Source: Bacillota bacterium
GTDB taxonomy: Bacteria > Bacillota > Clostridia > Christensenellales > CAG-138
NCBI GenBank assembly: GCA_023395595.1
Contig: JAEWYO010000035.1
Location: 1-20,343 of the forward strand
Reading direction: 5' to 3'
Length of the DNA: 20,343 bases
Position numbers and translations under genes: made by a program. A model generated the notes under the pieces. The model was given only the letters and a program-made list of their open reading frames with translations, had not been told where the DNA came from and did no database searches. Below, piece after piece: positions 14,426 through 20,343 of the stretch; positions within the stretch are counted from its first letter, which is position 1; every line of letters begins with the position of its first letter.

Positions 14426-15394
14426 ATGGAGATTCGATCACTTTCGCTCAAAAACGACATCGCTACGATCAACGCCTTTTATTCCCGTGCGGGCATCCGG
14501 CTCGATCGCTGTGTGACAGCCGTCTTTGGCGCGTATGAAGGGGAGACACTGTCCGCACTTGGCGGAATTGCGGGCAACGCCATCCGCTCGCTCGCGGTGG
14601 AGCCGTCGCATCAGGGTGAGGGGATTCTGCCCGCGCTTGTGTCGCATCTCTATCAAACGATGAAGGGCGACGGTGTGGCAAACGTGTTTGTGATCACCAA
14701 ACCGCAGTATGCGCCGTTGTTTTCCTCGCTCTGCTTCAACGAACTCGTGCAAACGCCGGATACCGCGCTGCTGGAGAGCAGCAACCGCGCGTTTTCGCGT
14801 TATTTGGCAAGCCTGCCAAAGGCGGACGGCGCAATCGTGATGAACGCCGATCCGTTTACGCTCGGGCACCGGTATCTCGTCGAAACGGCAAGCAGGCTCT
14901 GCGCAAATTTGAACGTGTTTGTGCTCTCCTCGGAGGCTTCGCATGTGCCCGCCGATGCTCGCCTGCGCCTGGTGTGTGAAGGCTGTCGCGATCTGACGAA
15001 TGTGCGGGTGCTTGCAGGCGGAGACTATATCATCTCCGGCGCAACATTTCCCGACTATTTCTTTAAGGACAAGACGGAGGCGGCGCTGGCGTTTGCGCGG
15101 CTGGACGCGACCCTCTTTGCCGAACGAATTGCGCCAGCCTGCGGGATTGTGACCCGCTTTGTGGGAGAGGAACCGCTCGACCCGATGACCGCCGCGTACA
15201 ACGAAACGCTTTGCGATGTTTTGCCCAAACATGACATCAATGTCTCCGTAATTCCGCGAAAGACCATTGGGCAAACGCCAATCTCCGCATCCCGCGTGCG
15301 TGCACTCTGGCGCGAGAGAAAAATAGACGAGATTGCGCCGCTTGTGCCGGAGACGACGCTGGCCTACATTCGGGAGAATCCGCTATGCGATTGA
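14426..15394 (+). CDS. citC: [Citrate (pro-3S)-lyase] ligase
   Basis: This 322-residue two-domain enzyme acetylates the thiol of the citrate lyase prosthetic group with ATP and acetate (EC 6.2.1.22), switching the lyase on. An N-terminal GNAT-like domain (about 1-115) has IRSLAVEPSHQGEGILPALVSHL (53-75). The C-terminal nucleotidyltransferase domain opens with MNADPFTLGHRYLVE (139-153), holding the HxGH-type motif as TLGH, and ends with ISASRVR (about 286-292). The length matches CitC. The ATG at 14426 has GGAGG five bases upstream and lies 20 nt after citX; the frame is open further upstream to 14189, but that part lies inside citX. The 3' end overlaps citG by 10 nt. Confidence 0.95.
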   Translation: MEIRSLSLKNDIATINAFYSRAGIRLDRCVTAVFGAYEGETLSALGGIAGNAIRSLAVEPSHQGEGILPALVSHLYQTMKGDGVANVFVITKPQYAPLFSSLCFNELVQTPDTALLESSNRAFSRYLASLPKADGAIVMNADPFTLGHRYLVETASRLCANLNVFVLSSEASHVPADARLRLVCEGCRDLTNVRVLAGGDYIISGATFPDYFFKDKTEAALAFARLDATLFAERIAPACGIVTRFVGEEPLDPMTAAYNETLCDVLPKHDINVSVIPRKTIGQTPISASRVRALWRERKIDEIAPLVPETTLAYIRENPLCD

Positions 15395-16227
15395 CGGCGG
15401 AGCAGATTGGCTCTCTTGCGCGTGCGGCTTTGGAGCGCGAGGCACGGCTTTCGCCAAAGCCGGGGCTTGTGGACGCGAAAAACAGCGGGGCGCATCGCGA
15501 CATGGATCTTGCACTCCTGCTGCGCAGCGCGGACGCGCTGGAGCCGTTTTTTGCGCACTTCGCCGCGCGGGGCATAGAACAGGCGCATCTGCCGCCGGAA
15601 GGTAGGCTTGCCGACATTCGCGCAAGCGGGGTAGAGGCGGAACAGGCAATGTTTGCCGCGACAACGGGAGTCAACACACACAAAGGCGCGCTCTTCTTGC
15701 TCGGCGTGTTGTGCTATTCCGTCGGATATTGCGTTGGAAACGATGTGACGCTTCTTGCACAGACTGTCTGCGGGATTGCCGCGCGCATGTGCGGCGGGAT
15801 CACAAAAGAACTCGGCGCACAAGCTGGCAGGGCATACAGCAGCCACGGTGCGCGCGGGGCAAGAGGTGAGGCGGAGGATGGTTTTCCGCATGCACTGCTT
15901 GCGCTGAAAACGTTTGAGATTGCAAAGATGCAATGCGCGGAAGAAAACGACGCGTGGCTGCTTGTGCTCCTGCACCTGATCGCAACGATGGAGGATGCAA
16001 ACGTGCTTGCACGGTGCGGTGCTGAGACCGCGCGGGAGTTGCGTAATTGCGCGGCAACGATTGCAGAGCGATACCCGGCGGGCGGGGCGGAGTTGGCGCG
16101 GGAGATACGCGCGCTGGATGCGGACTGCCGTGCGTGGCGCGCAAGCCCCGGCGGTGCGGCAGATGTGCTCGCTTGTGCGCTGTTTTTGCAGGCGCTGATG
16201 CAGTCTAAAACCGCAGGAAGTGGCTGA
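15385..16227 (+). CDS. citG: Triphosphoribosyl-dephospho-CoA synthase
   Basis: This 280-residue enzyme joins ATP and dephospho-CoA to make the citrate lyase prosthetic-group precursor (EC 2.4.2.52). ALEREARLSPKPGLVDAKNSGAHRDMD (15-41) is the conserved N-terminal block, TTGVNTHKGALF (93-104) the central block, and EDGFPHAL and HLIATMEDANVLARCG follow in the expected order. The length fits CitG of the all-alpha CitG/MdcB family. MdcB of malonate decarboxylase is related, but the citrate lyase neighbours settle the call. The ATG overlaps the end of citC by 10 nt, with GGAGA upstream. In some organisms CitX and CitG are fused; here they are separate. No obvious terminator follows. Confidence 0.94.
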   Translation: MRLTAEQIGSLARAALEREARLSPKPGLVDAKNSGAHRDMDLALLLRSADALEPFFAHFAARGIEQAHLPPEGRLADIRASGVEAEQAMFAATTGVNTHKGALFLLGVLCYSVGYCVGNDVTLLAQTVCGIAARMCGGITKELGAQAGRAYSSHGARGARGEAEDGFPHALLALKTFEIAKMQCAEENDAWLLVLLHLIATMEDANVLARCGAETARELRNCAATIAERYPAGGAELAREIRALDADCRAWRASPGGAADVLACALFLQALMQSKTAGSG

Positions 16228-16316
16228 CAGATGGACATATGCTATGGGTAAAGTCAATTGTGACAAATGTATATACCTCAATAATACAATAATGTTGCGA
16301 TTGTCGAATTCGTGTG

Positions 16317-16325
16317 TGATATAAT
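16317..16325 (+). promoter_or_regulatory. Extended -10 promoter of the nfeD-floA operon
   Basis: TGATATAAT (TATAAT 16320-16325) repeats almost exactly the citX promoter core, GTGATATAATG. Transcription would begin near 16332, and a GGGGG ribosome site precedes the ATG at 16361. The -35 is poor. Confidence 0.6.
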
Positions 16326-16360
16326 GTTATTGATCTTGCGAAATTGGGGGTAATACAAGC

Positions 16361-16891
16361 ATGAGCTTTTATGAATTACTAGGACCCACTGCTGTGGCGA
16401 CCATCGTTTGCCTGATCATCGCGCTGGTGATGTTTGTCATCGAGTTGTTCACACCCGGTGTCGGTGTCGCGGGCGCGACGGGGCTTCTTTCACTGATTGC
16501 GGTCATCGTGATGCAGCTTGGCTGGGGACATCCGCGCGTTGCGCTGTATATCATCGCGATCTCGCTGCTCGTCATCATTCTCGGGCTGATTTGGATTATA
16601 CGATCCATGCAGCGCGGGCGGCTGAGCAAATCGTTCCTCGTGAACCGCGATCATTCCAACGGAACTTCTGTGCCTGAGGTTGCTGCGGCAAAGGAAGAAC
16701 TCATCGGCAAGAGCGGCATCGCGATTACGACGCTGCGTCCCTCCGGCATTGCGGAGTTTGATGGAAAGCGGCTGGATGTTGCGACCTCCGGCGAGTTCAT
16801 TAAAAAGGGTGCAACCATCACTATTATCCAGGCGCAGGGGATGCACATTCGCGTGCGCGCAGGCGGCGCGGACGAAGTACCTGCCGAGTAA
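16361..16891 (+). CDS. NfeD-family membrane protein, flotillin partner
   Basis: This 176-residue protein has membrane helices at about 10-31, 38-55 and 59-81, with the ELFTPGVGVAGATG turn typical of NfeD. A C-terminal OB-fold domain follows: LIGKSGIAITTLRPSGIAEFDGKRLDVATSGEFIKKG (114-150). It is the short NfeD form without the ClpP-like protease domain, like YqeZ of Bacillus encoded beside floA. NfeD proteins are thought to assist flotillins in organising membrane microdomains. The start has GGGGG nine bases upstream, after an extended -10 promoter. The next gene is floA, 99 nt downstream; the gap contains two small hairpins. Confidence 0.9.
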   Translation: MSFYELLGPTAVATIVCLIIALVMFVIELFTPGVGVAGATGLLSLIAVIVMQLGWGHPRVALYIIAISLLVIILGLIWIIRSMQRGRLSKSFLVNRDHSNGTSVPEVAAAKEELIGKSGIAITTLRPSGIAEFDGKRLDVATSGEFIKKGATITIIQAQGMHIRVRAGGADEVPAE

Positions 16892-16903
16892 GACAAGCCT
16901 GAT

Positions 16904-16944
16904 ACGCCGTCTATCGGCGTTCAAGACCGCCGGAGGTTCGTTCC
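16904..16944 (+). other. Two consecutive hairpins between nfeD and floA
   Basis: ACGCCG (16904-16909) pairs with CGGCGT (16915-16920). Immediately after, GCCGGA pairs with TCCGGC around a 7-nt loop. Neither is followed by a T-run, so they are not standard terminators. They could protect or process the mRNA and set the ratio of NfeD to FloA. This is a signal-based guess. Confidence 0.4.
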
Positions 16945-16990
16945 GGCAGATAGAACACAATCAATAAACACCGAATTGTAGGAGGTAATT

Positions 16991-17971
16991 ATGGCCGGTC
17001 CTGTCATCATCGTAATTTTAGCAGTCATTTTCCTTGTGTTGTTTTTCAGCTTTGTGCCGCTGGGTCTCTGGATTTCCGCTGCCGCCTCCGGCGTGCGCGT
17101 GGGTATCTTCCAACTCGTCGGCATGCGCGTGCGTAAGGTTATCCCGAGCCGGATCGTCAACCCGATGATCAAGGCGACCAAGGCTGGCCTGAACGTATCC
17201 ATCAACAAGCTTGAGGCGCACTACCTCGCAGGCGGCAACGTGGACCGCGTGGTCAACGCCCTCATCGCCGCACAGGGCGCAGGCATCCCGCTCGGATTTG
17301 AGCAGAGCTGCGCAATCGACCTCGCGGGACGCGATGTGCTCAACGCTGTGCAGATGAGCGTTCTGCCGAAGGTCATTGAAACGCCGATCATCGCGGCGGT
17401 TGCCATGGACGGCATCGAACTGCGCGCCAAAGCGCGTGTCACCGTCCGCGCAAACATCGACCGTCTCGTTGGTGGCGCAGGCGAAGAGACCATCATCGCC
17501 CGTATCGGCGAAGGTATCGTCACCACCGTCGGCTCCAGCAAGAGCCACAAGGATGTTCTGGAAAACCCGGACAAAATTTCGCACACGGTTCTGGACAAGG
17601 GCCTTGACGCGGGCACTGCGTTTGAGATTCTCTCGATCGATATCGCAGATGTGGACGTTGGCCGCAACATCGGCGCACAGCTCCAGATTGATCAGGCGGA
17701 AGCTGACAAGCGCATTGCACAGGCAAAGGCGGAAGAACGCCGCGCGATGGCAGTTGCGCAGGAGCAGGAAAACATCGCGGCAGTCGCCGGCATGCGCGCC
17801 CGCGTTGTGGAAGCAGAGGCGGAAGTTCCCCGCGCCATGGCGGAAGCGTTCCGCACCGGCAACCTCGGCGTGATGGACTACTATCGTATGCAGAATATGA
17901 ATTCCGACACAGAAATGCGCACAGCCATCGGCAAGGGCACGAAACCCGCGCCCGTCGATAACAAGAAGTAA
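16991..17971 (+). CDS. floA: Flotillin-like protein FloA
   Basis: This 326-residue protein is the length of FloA (YqfA, UPF0365). A single N-terminal hydrophobic segment (about 4-30) inserts in the membrane from one side without a cleaved signal. The SPFH/band-7-like domain follows, with GVRVGIFQLVGMRVRKVIPSRIVNP and EAHYLAGGNVDRVVNALIAAQ. The C-terminal third is a Glu/Ala-rich coiled coil (EADKRIAQAKAEERRAMAVAQEQ) that drives oligomerisation. FloA organises functional membrane microdomains and influences membrane fluidity and cell-wall synthesis. The start is preceded by TAGGAGGTAATT. The following gene begins two nucleotides after the stop. Confidence 0.95.
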   Translation: MAGPVIIVILAVIFLVLFFSFVPLGLWISAAASGVRVGIFQLVGMRVRKVIPSRIVNPMIKATKAGLNVSINKLEAHYLAGGNVDRVVNALIAAQGAGIPLGFEQSCAIDLAGRDVLNAVQMSVLPKVIETPIIAAVAMDGIELRAKARVTVRANIDRLVGGAGEETIIARIGEGIVTTVGSSKSHKDVLENPDKISHTVLDKGLDAGTAFEILSIDIADVDVGRNIGAQLQIDQAEADKRIAQAKAEERRAMAVAQEQENIAAVAGMRARVVEAEAEVPRAMAEAFRTGNLGVMDYYRMQNMNSDTEMRTAIGKGTKPAPVDNKK

Positions 17972-17973
17972 TT

Positions 17974-18525
17974 ATGGAACTTGCAATCATTCTTCTCGTG
18001 ATCTTTTGGGTGGTCATCCCGATTGCCGCGAAGAATAGCCAGAAAAAAGCGAAAGCGGAGGAGGAGCGCCGGCGTGCCATGCGGCAGCAGGCGCCCCAAT
18101 CCCAGCGCGCCCAGCAGCCGGTTCGCACCGCGCCACTCACGCCGACCGTTCACCCGATGCAGGCAACAGTTCTGTCATCCGGCGAAGGCGCTTCCTCACA
18201 GGAAGGGTTTGACGGGCCTGTGTTTGAAGGCGAACTGCCGCACGAGGTGGTGCCGGATCTCGCAACCGCAAGAACCACGCTCAAGGAAGCGAAGACCTCC
18301 ATTACGCACACGGTTACGGTCAGCAGCGAAAGCGGACATGCGCACGAGGAAACCAGCGCATCCGGCGTTGCCGAGGACTGTCCGCCGGAGAAAGCCGCCG
18401 CAAAACCGAGCGCAAATGCTGCGCACGGCGTGGGGGAAACCGCGTTTGTTTGGAGCGCTGCGGCTGTTCGCAACGGGCTCGTGATGGCGGAGATCCTCGG
18501 GCCTTGTCTGGCAAATCGGGACTAA
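17974..18525 (+). CDS. One-helix low-complexity protein downstream of floA, unknown function
   Basis: This 183-residue protein begins MELAIILLVIFWVVIPIAA, a single membrane helix, then a basic stretch (KNSQKKAKAEEERRRAMRQQ) and a long Ala/Pro/Ser/Thr-rich region that is probably disordered. The last ~25 residues, FVWSAAAVRNGLVMAEILGPCLA, look folded and conserved; similar V-x-x-G-(I/L)-(V/I)-x-(S/A)-EILG tails occur, as far as I recall, in small clostridial membrane proteins. There is no clear ribosome site, but the ATG is two bases after the floA stop, so translation probably continues from floA. A role as a microdomain cargo or anchor is inference. It lies eight bases before the mannosyltransferase gene. 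Confidence 0.65.
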   Translation: MELAIILLVIFWVVIPIAAKNSQKKAKAEEERRRAMRQQAPQSQRAQQPVRTAPLTPTVHPMQATVLSSGEGASSQEGFDGPVFEGELPHEVVPDLATARTTLKEAKTSITHTVTVSSESGHAHEETSASGVAEDCPPEKAAAKPSANAAHGVGETAFVWSAAAVRNGLVMAEILGPCLANRD

Positions 18526-18533
18526 GGACGTTC

Positions 18534-19946
18534 ATGCAAAACTCGACCAACAAACAATCCAATATGCTCTGGAAAAGGGTACTGTTTACATCGGTACCCT
18601 TAATCGTATTATTGGCGGCATTTGGGGAATGGGTGTTCACCAAGGCTCCGCGCGACCCGATGGCGGTCGTCGCGGCAGCGCTGTGCGCGTTTCTCTTTGC
18701 GCTGCTGGGCATCCGGTTTATTCCGCAATGGATGGCGGCGTGGAGCAGGAAGTCCTGGCTGCCCCTGCGGGAACAGGAGGGCAAACGCAGCGCACGCAAG
18801 CAGCGCATGCACCCGATGCTGCAGCTGGTGTTTTACCTGCTGCTGTTTCGGCTGCTGCTTTTTGCGCTGACCTATGTACTCTCGCTCTTGCAGCAGGGGT
18901 ATTCCGGCGGGTTGCTGGATCGCCTCGGCATCTGGAACCAGCTCGGCACCGACAGCCAGCACTATCTGAACATCGCAGAAAACGGATACGTCAACACCGG
19001 CGATGACCGGCTGCTGATTGTGTTTTTCCCGCTGTATCCGTATCTGGTTCGCGGCTTGCATTTCATCGTGCAGAACTATCTCGTCAGTGGGCTGATTGTC
19101 TCCAACCTCTGCTGGGTGTTTGCGGCGTATCTGCTCTACGAACTGGCGCTGCTGGACACGGATAGAAAGGGAGCCTTGCGCGCGCTGAAATATCTTTGCA
19201 TTCTGCCGGCTTCGTTTCTCTTCTCCGCGCCGCTTTCGGACAGCCTGTTTTTGCTGCTTTCGGTTGCGTGTGTTTATGCCGTGCGGAAAAATCTCTATCC
19301 TGTTGCAGGACTCATTGGGTTGCTTGCCTCGTTTACGAGGATGCCGGGCGTGCTGCTCTTCGCGCCAGCCTGCTTTGAACTGGTGGGCAAGATCATTCGG
19401 GAGCGGCCGACGCAGGGCAAGAATAGCAAATGGCGGCTCCGCATGGCGGGCAATGCGTTCTCCCTGTTGCTCATTCCGGTGGGGCTGCTGCTCTATTTCT
19501 ATATCAACTACCGCGTGACGGGGTCCGCTACGACGTTCTTAACGTATCAAAGCGAACACTGGCACCAGCAGCTCGGCTGGTTTTTCGGCACGATGGCAAC
19601 GTTGGTCAGCAGCGCGACAGGCGCGTTTTCCGACAATACACAGATGCTCTGGGGGCTTTGGCTGCCTAATATCGTGTATCTGTTTGCAGCGCTTGGCATC
19701 GTGATCGCTGCGCAAAACAAGCTCCGCGCCTCGAATGTAGCGTATTTCATCGCGTACTATGCGGTTTGCATGGGCGCAACATGGCTGCTCTCCGGCCCGC
19801 GGTACCTGACGGCCGCTTATCCGCTGGCGCTCGCTCTGGGCGCAATCACACAGAAGAAGACGGTCGATCGAATCGCGACCGGCATCTGTATTGTACTGTT
19901 TTTGCTGTATTTGGTTGCGTATGTCAATCAATGGTATGTTTACTGA
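18534..19946 (+). CDS. PIG-V-like mannosyltransferase family membrane protein
   Basis: This 470-residue polytopic protein resembles the bacterial Mannosyl_trans2/PIG-V family (PF04188, GT-C fold). After two N-terminal helices and a basic loop, LGIWNQLGTDSQHYLNIAENGY (131-152) carries the conserved W-N/D...D-x-x-H/W-Y-x-x-I-A-x-x-GY motif of the first luminal loop. FFPLYPYLVRGL (164-175) is the second hallmark. Eight or more helices follow. Such enzymes use a lipid-linked sugar, usually polyprenyl-phosphate mannose, to build envelope glycans or glycolipids. The substrate here is unknown. The ATG follows AAGGA by five bases and lies eight nucleotides after the previous stop, so it is in the floA operon. 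No strong terminator is seen before the tRNA promoter. Confidence 0.82.
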   Translation: MQNSTNKQSNMLWKRVLFTSVPLIVLLAAFGEWVFTKAPRDPMAVVAAALCAFLFALLGIRFIPQWMAAWSRKSWLPLREQEGKRSARKQRMHPMLQLVFYLLLFRLLLFALTYVLSLLQQGYSGGLLDRLGIWNQLGTDSQHYLNIAENGYVNTGDDRLLIVFFPLYPYLVRGLHFIVQNYLVSGLIVSNLCWVFAAYLLYELALLDTDRKGALRALKYLCILPASFLFSAPLSDSLFLLLSVACVYAVRKNLYPVAGLIGLLASFTRMPGVLLFAPACFELVGKIIRERPTQGKNSKWRLRMAGNAFSLLLIPVGLLLYFYINYRVTGSATTFLTYQSEHWHQQLGWFFGTMATLVSSATGAFSDNTQMLWGLWLPNIVYLFAALGIVIAAQNKLRASNVAYFIAYYAVCMGATWLLSGPRYLTAAYPLALALGAITQKKTVDRIATGICIVLFLLYLVAYVNQWYVY

Positions 19947-20048
19947 GCGAAAGGCTGCTTTACCGCAACGGGCAGAAACATTGTAGGTTGCGTGAATTTT
20001 GCCTTGATGCAAGAAAGAAAAGAGTAAGGCAATTACGAAAACCGTGAA

Positions 20049-20076
20049 TTGACTTTCTGCTCCCGCATGGTAAAAT
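20049..20076 (+). promoter_or_regulatory. Promoter of tRNA-Leu
   Basis: TTGACT (20049-20054) and TAAAAT (20071-20076) are separated by 16 bases. Transcription would start about two bases before the mature tRNA 5' end, leaving almost no 5' leader for RNase P. Confidence 0.65.
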
Positions 20077-20085
20077 ATTCACATT

Positions 20086-20168
20086 GCGACCGTGGTGGAA
20101 CGGCATACACAACGGACTTAAAATCCGTCGGGGAAACCTTAAGGGTTCAAATCCCTTCGGTCGCACCA
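20086..20168 (+). tRNA. tRNA-Leu(UAA)
   Basis: This is an 83-nt tRNA with encoded CCA. The acceptor arms GCGACCG (20086-20092) and CGGTCGC pair perfectly, followed by discriminator A20165 and CCA (20166-20168). The anticodon stem ACGGA/TCCGT encloses the loop CTTAAAA, with anticodon TAA at 20119-20121. The long variable arm (about 20129-20140) marks a class II tRNA, and A as discriminator fits leucine. The T arm is AAGGG-TTCAAAT-CCCTT. Confidence 0.95.
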
Positions 20169-20205
20169 AATCAAAAGAGGCTCGAAAGAGCCTCTTTTGA
20201 TTTGG
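20166..20205 (+). terminator. Perfect 18-bp hairpin after tRNA-Leu, overlapping the CCA
   Basis: Bases 20166-20183 pair without mismatch to 20188-20205 around GAAA. The upper stem AAAAGAGGCTC / GAGCCTCTTTT is terminator-like, with T-runs on either strand. The 5' arm starts with the tRNA's own CCA, so the precursor's 3' end would be sequestered until trimmed. Confidence 0.75.
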
Positions 20206-20217
20206 TCAATTACTCAC

Positions 20218-20343
20218 AAGGGATTTGAAGCTGCGTTAAAAACGCCGCAGTGTCGGCGTTTTTAGCAGCCGGGAAGCGCAGGCGAGAGCTTGCGCGGTGC
20301 GAAGCACAAGCAAGCTGAAGCCCAGCGGAGAATCCCTTCGGTC
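20218..20343. repeat. Hairpin-rich element bounded by AAGGGATT/AATCCCTT, ending in a tRNA 3' copy
   Basis: AAGGGATT (20218-20225) and AATCCCTT (20331-20338) are perfect inverted ends. Between them lie the 20230-20269 hairpin, an 8-bp hairpin with a GAGA tetraloop (20276-20295) and GTGC-GAA-GCAC (20297-20307). GCTTGC (20288-20293) can instead pair with GCAAGC (20310-20315). The final 13 bases, AATCCCTTCGGTC, copy tRNA positions 20150-20162 and run into the window edge. AAGGGATTTGAA (20218-20229) is the reverse complement of the tRNA T arm (20146-20157). No coding frame is supported. It may be a mobile repeat, a recombination remnant or a structured RNA. Confidence 0.5.
20230..20269. terminator. 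Second terminator-like hairpin downstream of tRNA-Leu
   Basis: TAAAAACGCCG (20237-20247) pairs with CGGCGTTTTTA (20254-20264) around CAGTGT, extended by GCTGC/GCAGC with a 2-nt bulge. The A-run and T-run flanking a GC-rich stem make it terminator-like on both strands. Confidence 0.6.

Noticed and set aside
14438..16281. Long minus-strand open frames opposite citC (14438-15274) and citG (15364-16281)
   Set aside because: They mirror well-conserved cit genes and have Cys/Arg/His-rich compositions typical of shadow frames.
8271..20188. The 16-nt sequence AAAAGAGGCTCGAAAG shared by the terminators at 8271 and 20173, as a possible dispersed repeat
   Set aside because: Both are simple terminator stems with a GAAA-type loop; convergent composition explains the match and no flanking similarity was seen.
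1..20343. CRISPR array, prophage, transposase or integrase in the window
   Set aside because: No regularly spaced repeats and no mobile-element proteins are visible. The tRNA-proximal repeat at the right edge is the only hint of integration.

Overview
The window looks like chromosomal DNA of a moderately GC-rich Firmicute, most likely a member of Clostridia. The evidence is AGGAGG-type ribosome sites, extended -10 promoters (TGnTATAAT), and gene families typical of that group: HelD, NfeD with FloA, a clostridial-type citrate lyase set, and DUF1538 with PII-like genes. I see no phage genes, IS transposase or CRISPR array. The taxonomic placement is inference.

Layout. Positions 1-869 (-) hold the first 289 codons of a PD-(D/E)XK nuclease / XPD-DinG-type helicase fusion that runs off the left edge. 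A TetR-family regulator (1152-1739, +) is divergent from it. A bidirectional terminator follows, then a minus-strand run: helD (3223-5457), a membrane-anchored alpha/beta hydrolase (2092-3147) and a 91-aa membrane protein (1827-2102). The 397-nt gene-free stretch 5458-5854 holds the helD promoter, a plus-strand promoter-to-terminator unit that could make a short RNA, and a promoter abutting the next gene. Positions 5855-8229 (+) form a tight operon: a duplicated DUF1538 membrane protein and two atypical PII-like proteins. Then come, all on the minus strand, an EmrE-type DMT exporter, a DUF4332/helix-hairpin-helix gene broken by an apparent one-base deletion, and a DUF4256 gene.

Positions 10908-16227 are a complete citrate lyase locus in two divergent operons. 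citD-citE-citF (-) encode the three enzyme subunits. citX-citC-citG (+) make and attach the prosthetic group and acetylate it. No citrate transporter, oxaloacetate decarboxylase or citrate sensor lies in the window. Positions 16361-19946 (+) carry nfeD, floA, a one-helix low-complexity protein and a PIG-V-like mannosyltransferase, which suggests a membrane-organisation and envelope-glycan operon.

The right end has tRNA-Leu(UAA) with its own promoter and a perfect terminator hairpin that begins inside the CCA. It is followed by a roughly 120-bp hairpin-rich element bounded by AAGGGATT/AATCCCTT, whose end repeats the 3' part of the tRNA. The observations most worth following up are this element, the orphan promoter-terminator unit before DUF1538, the predicted leaderless starts of citX and the DUF1538 gene, and the DUF1538-PII module.
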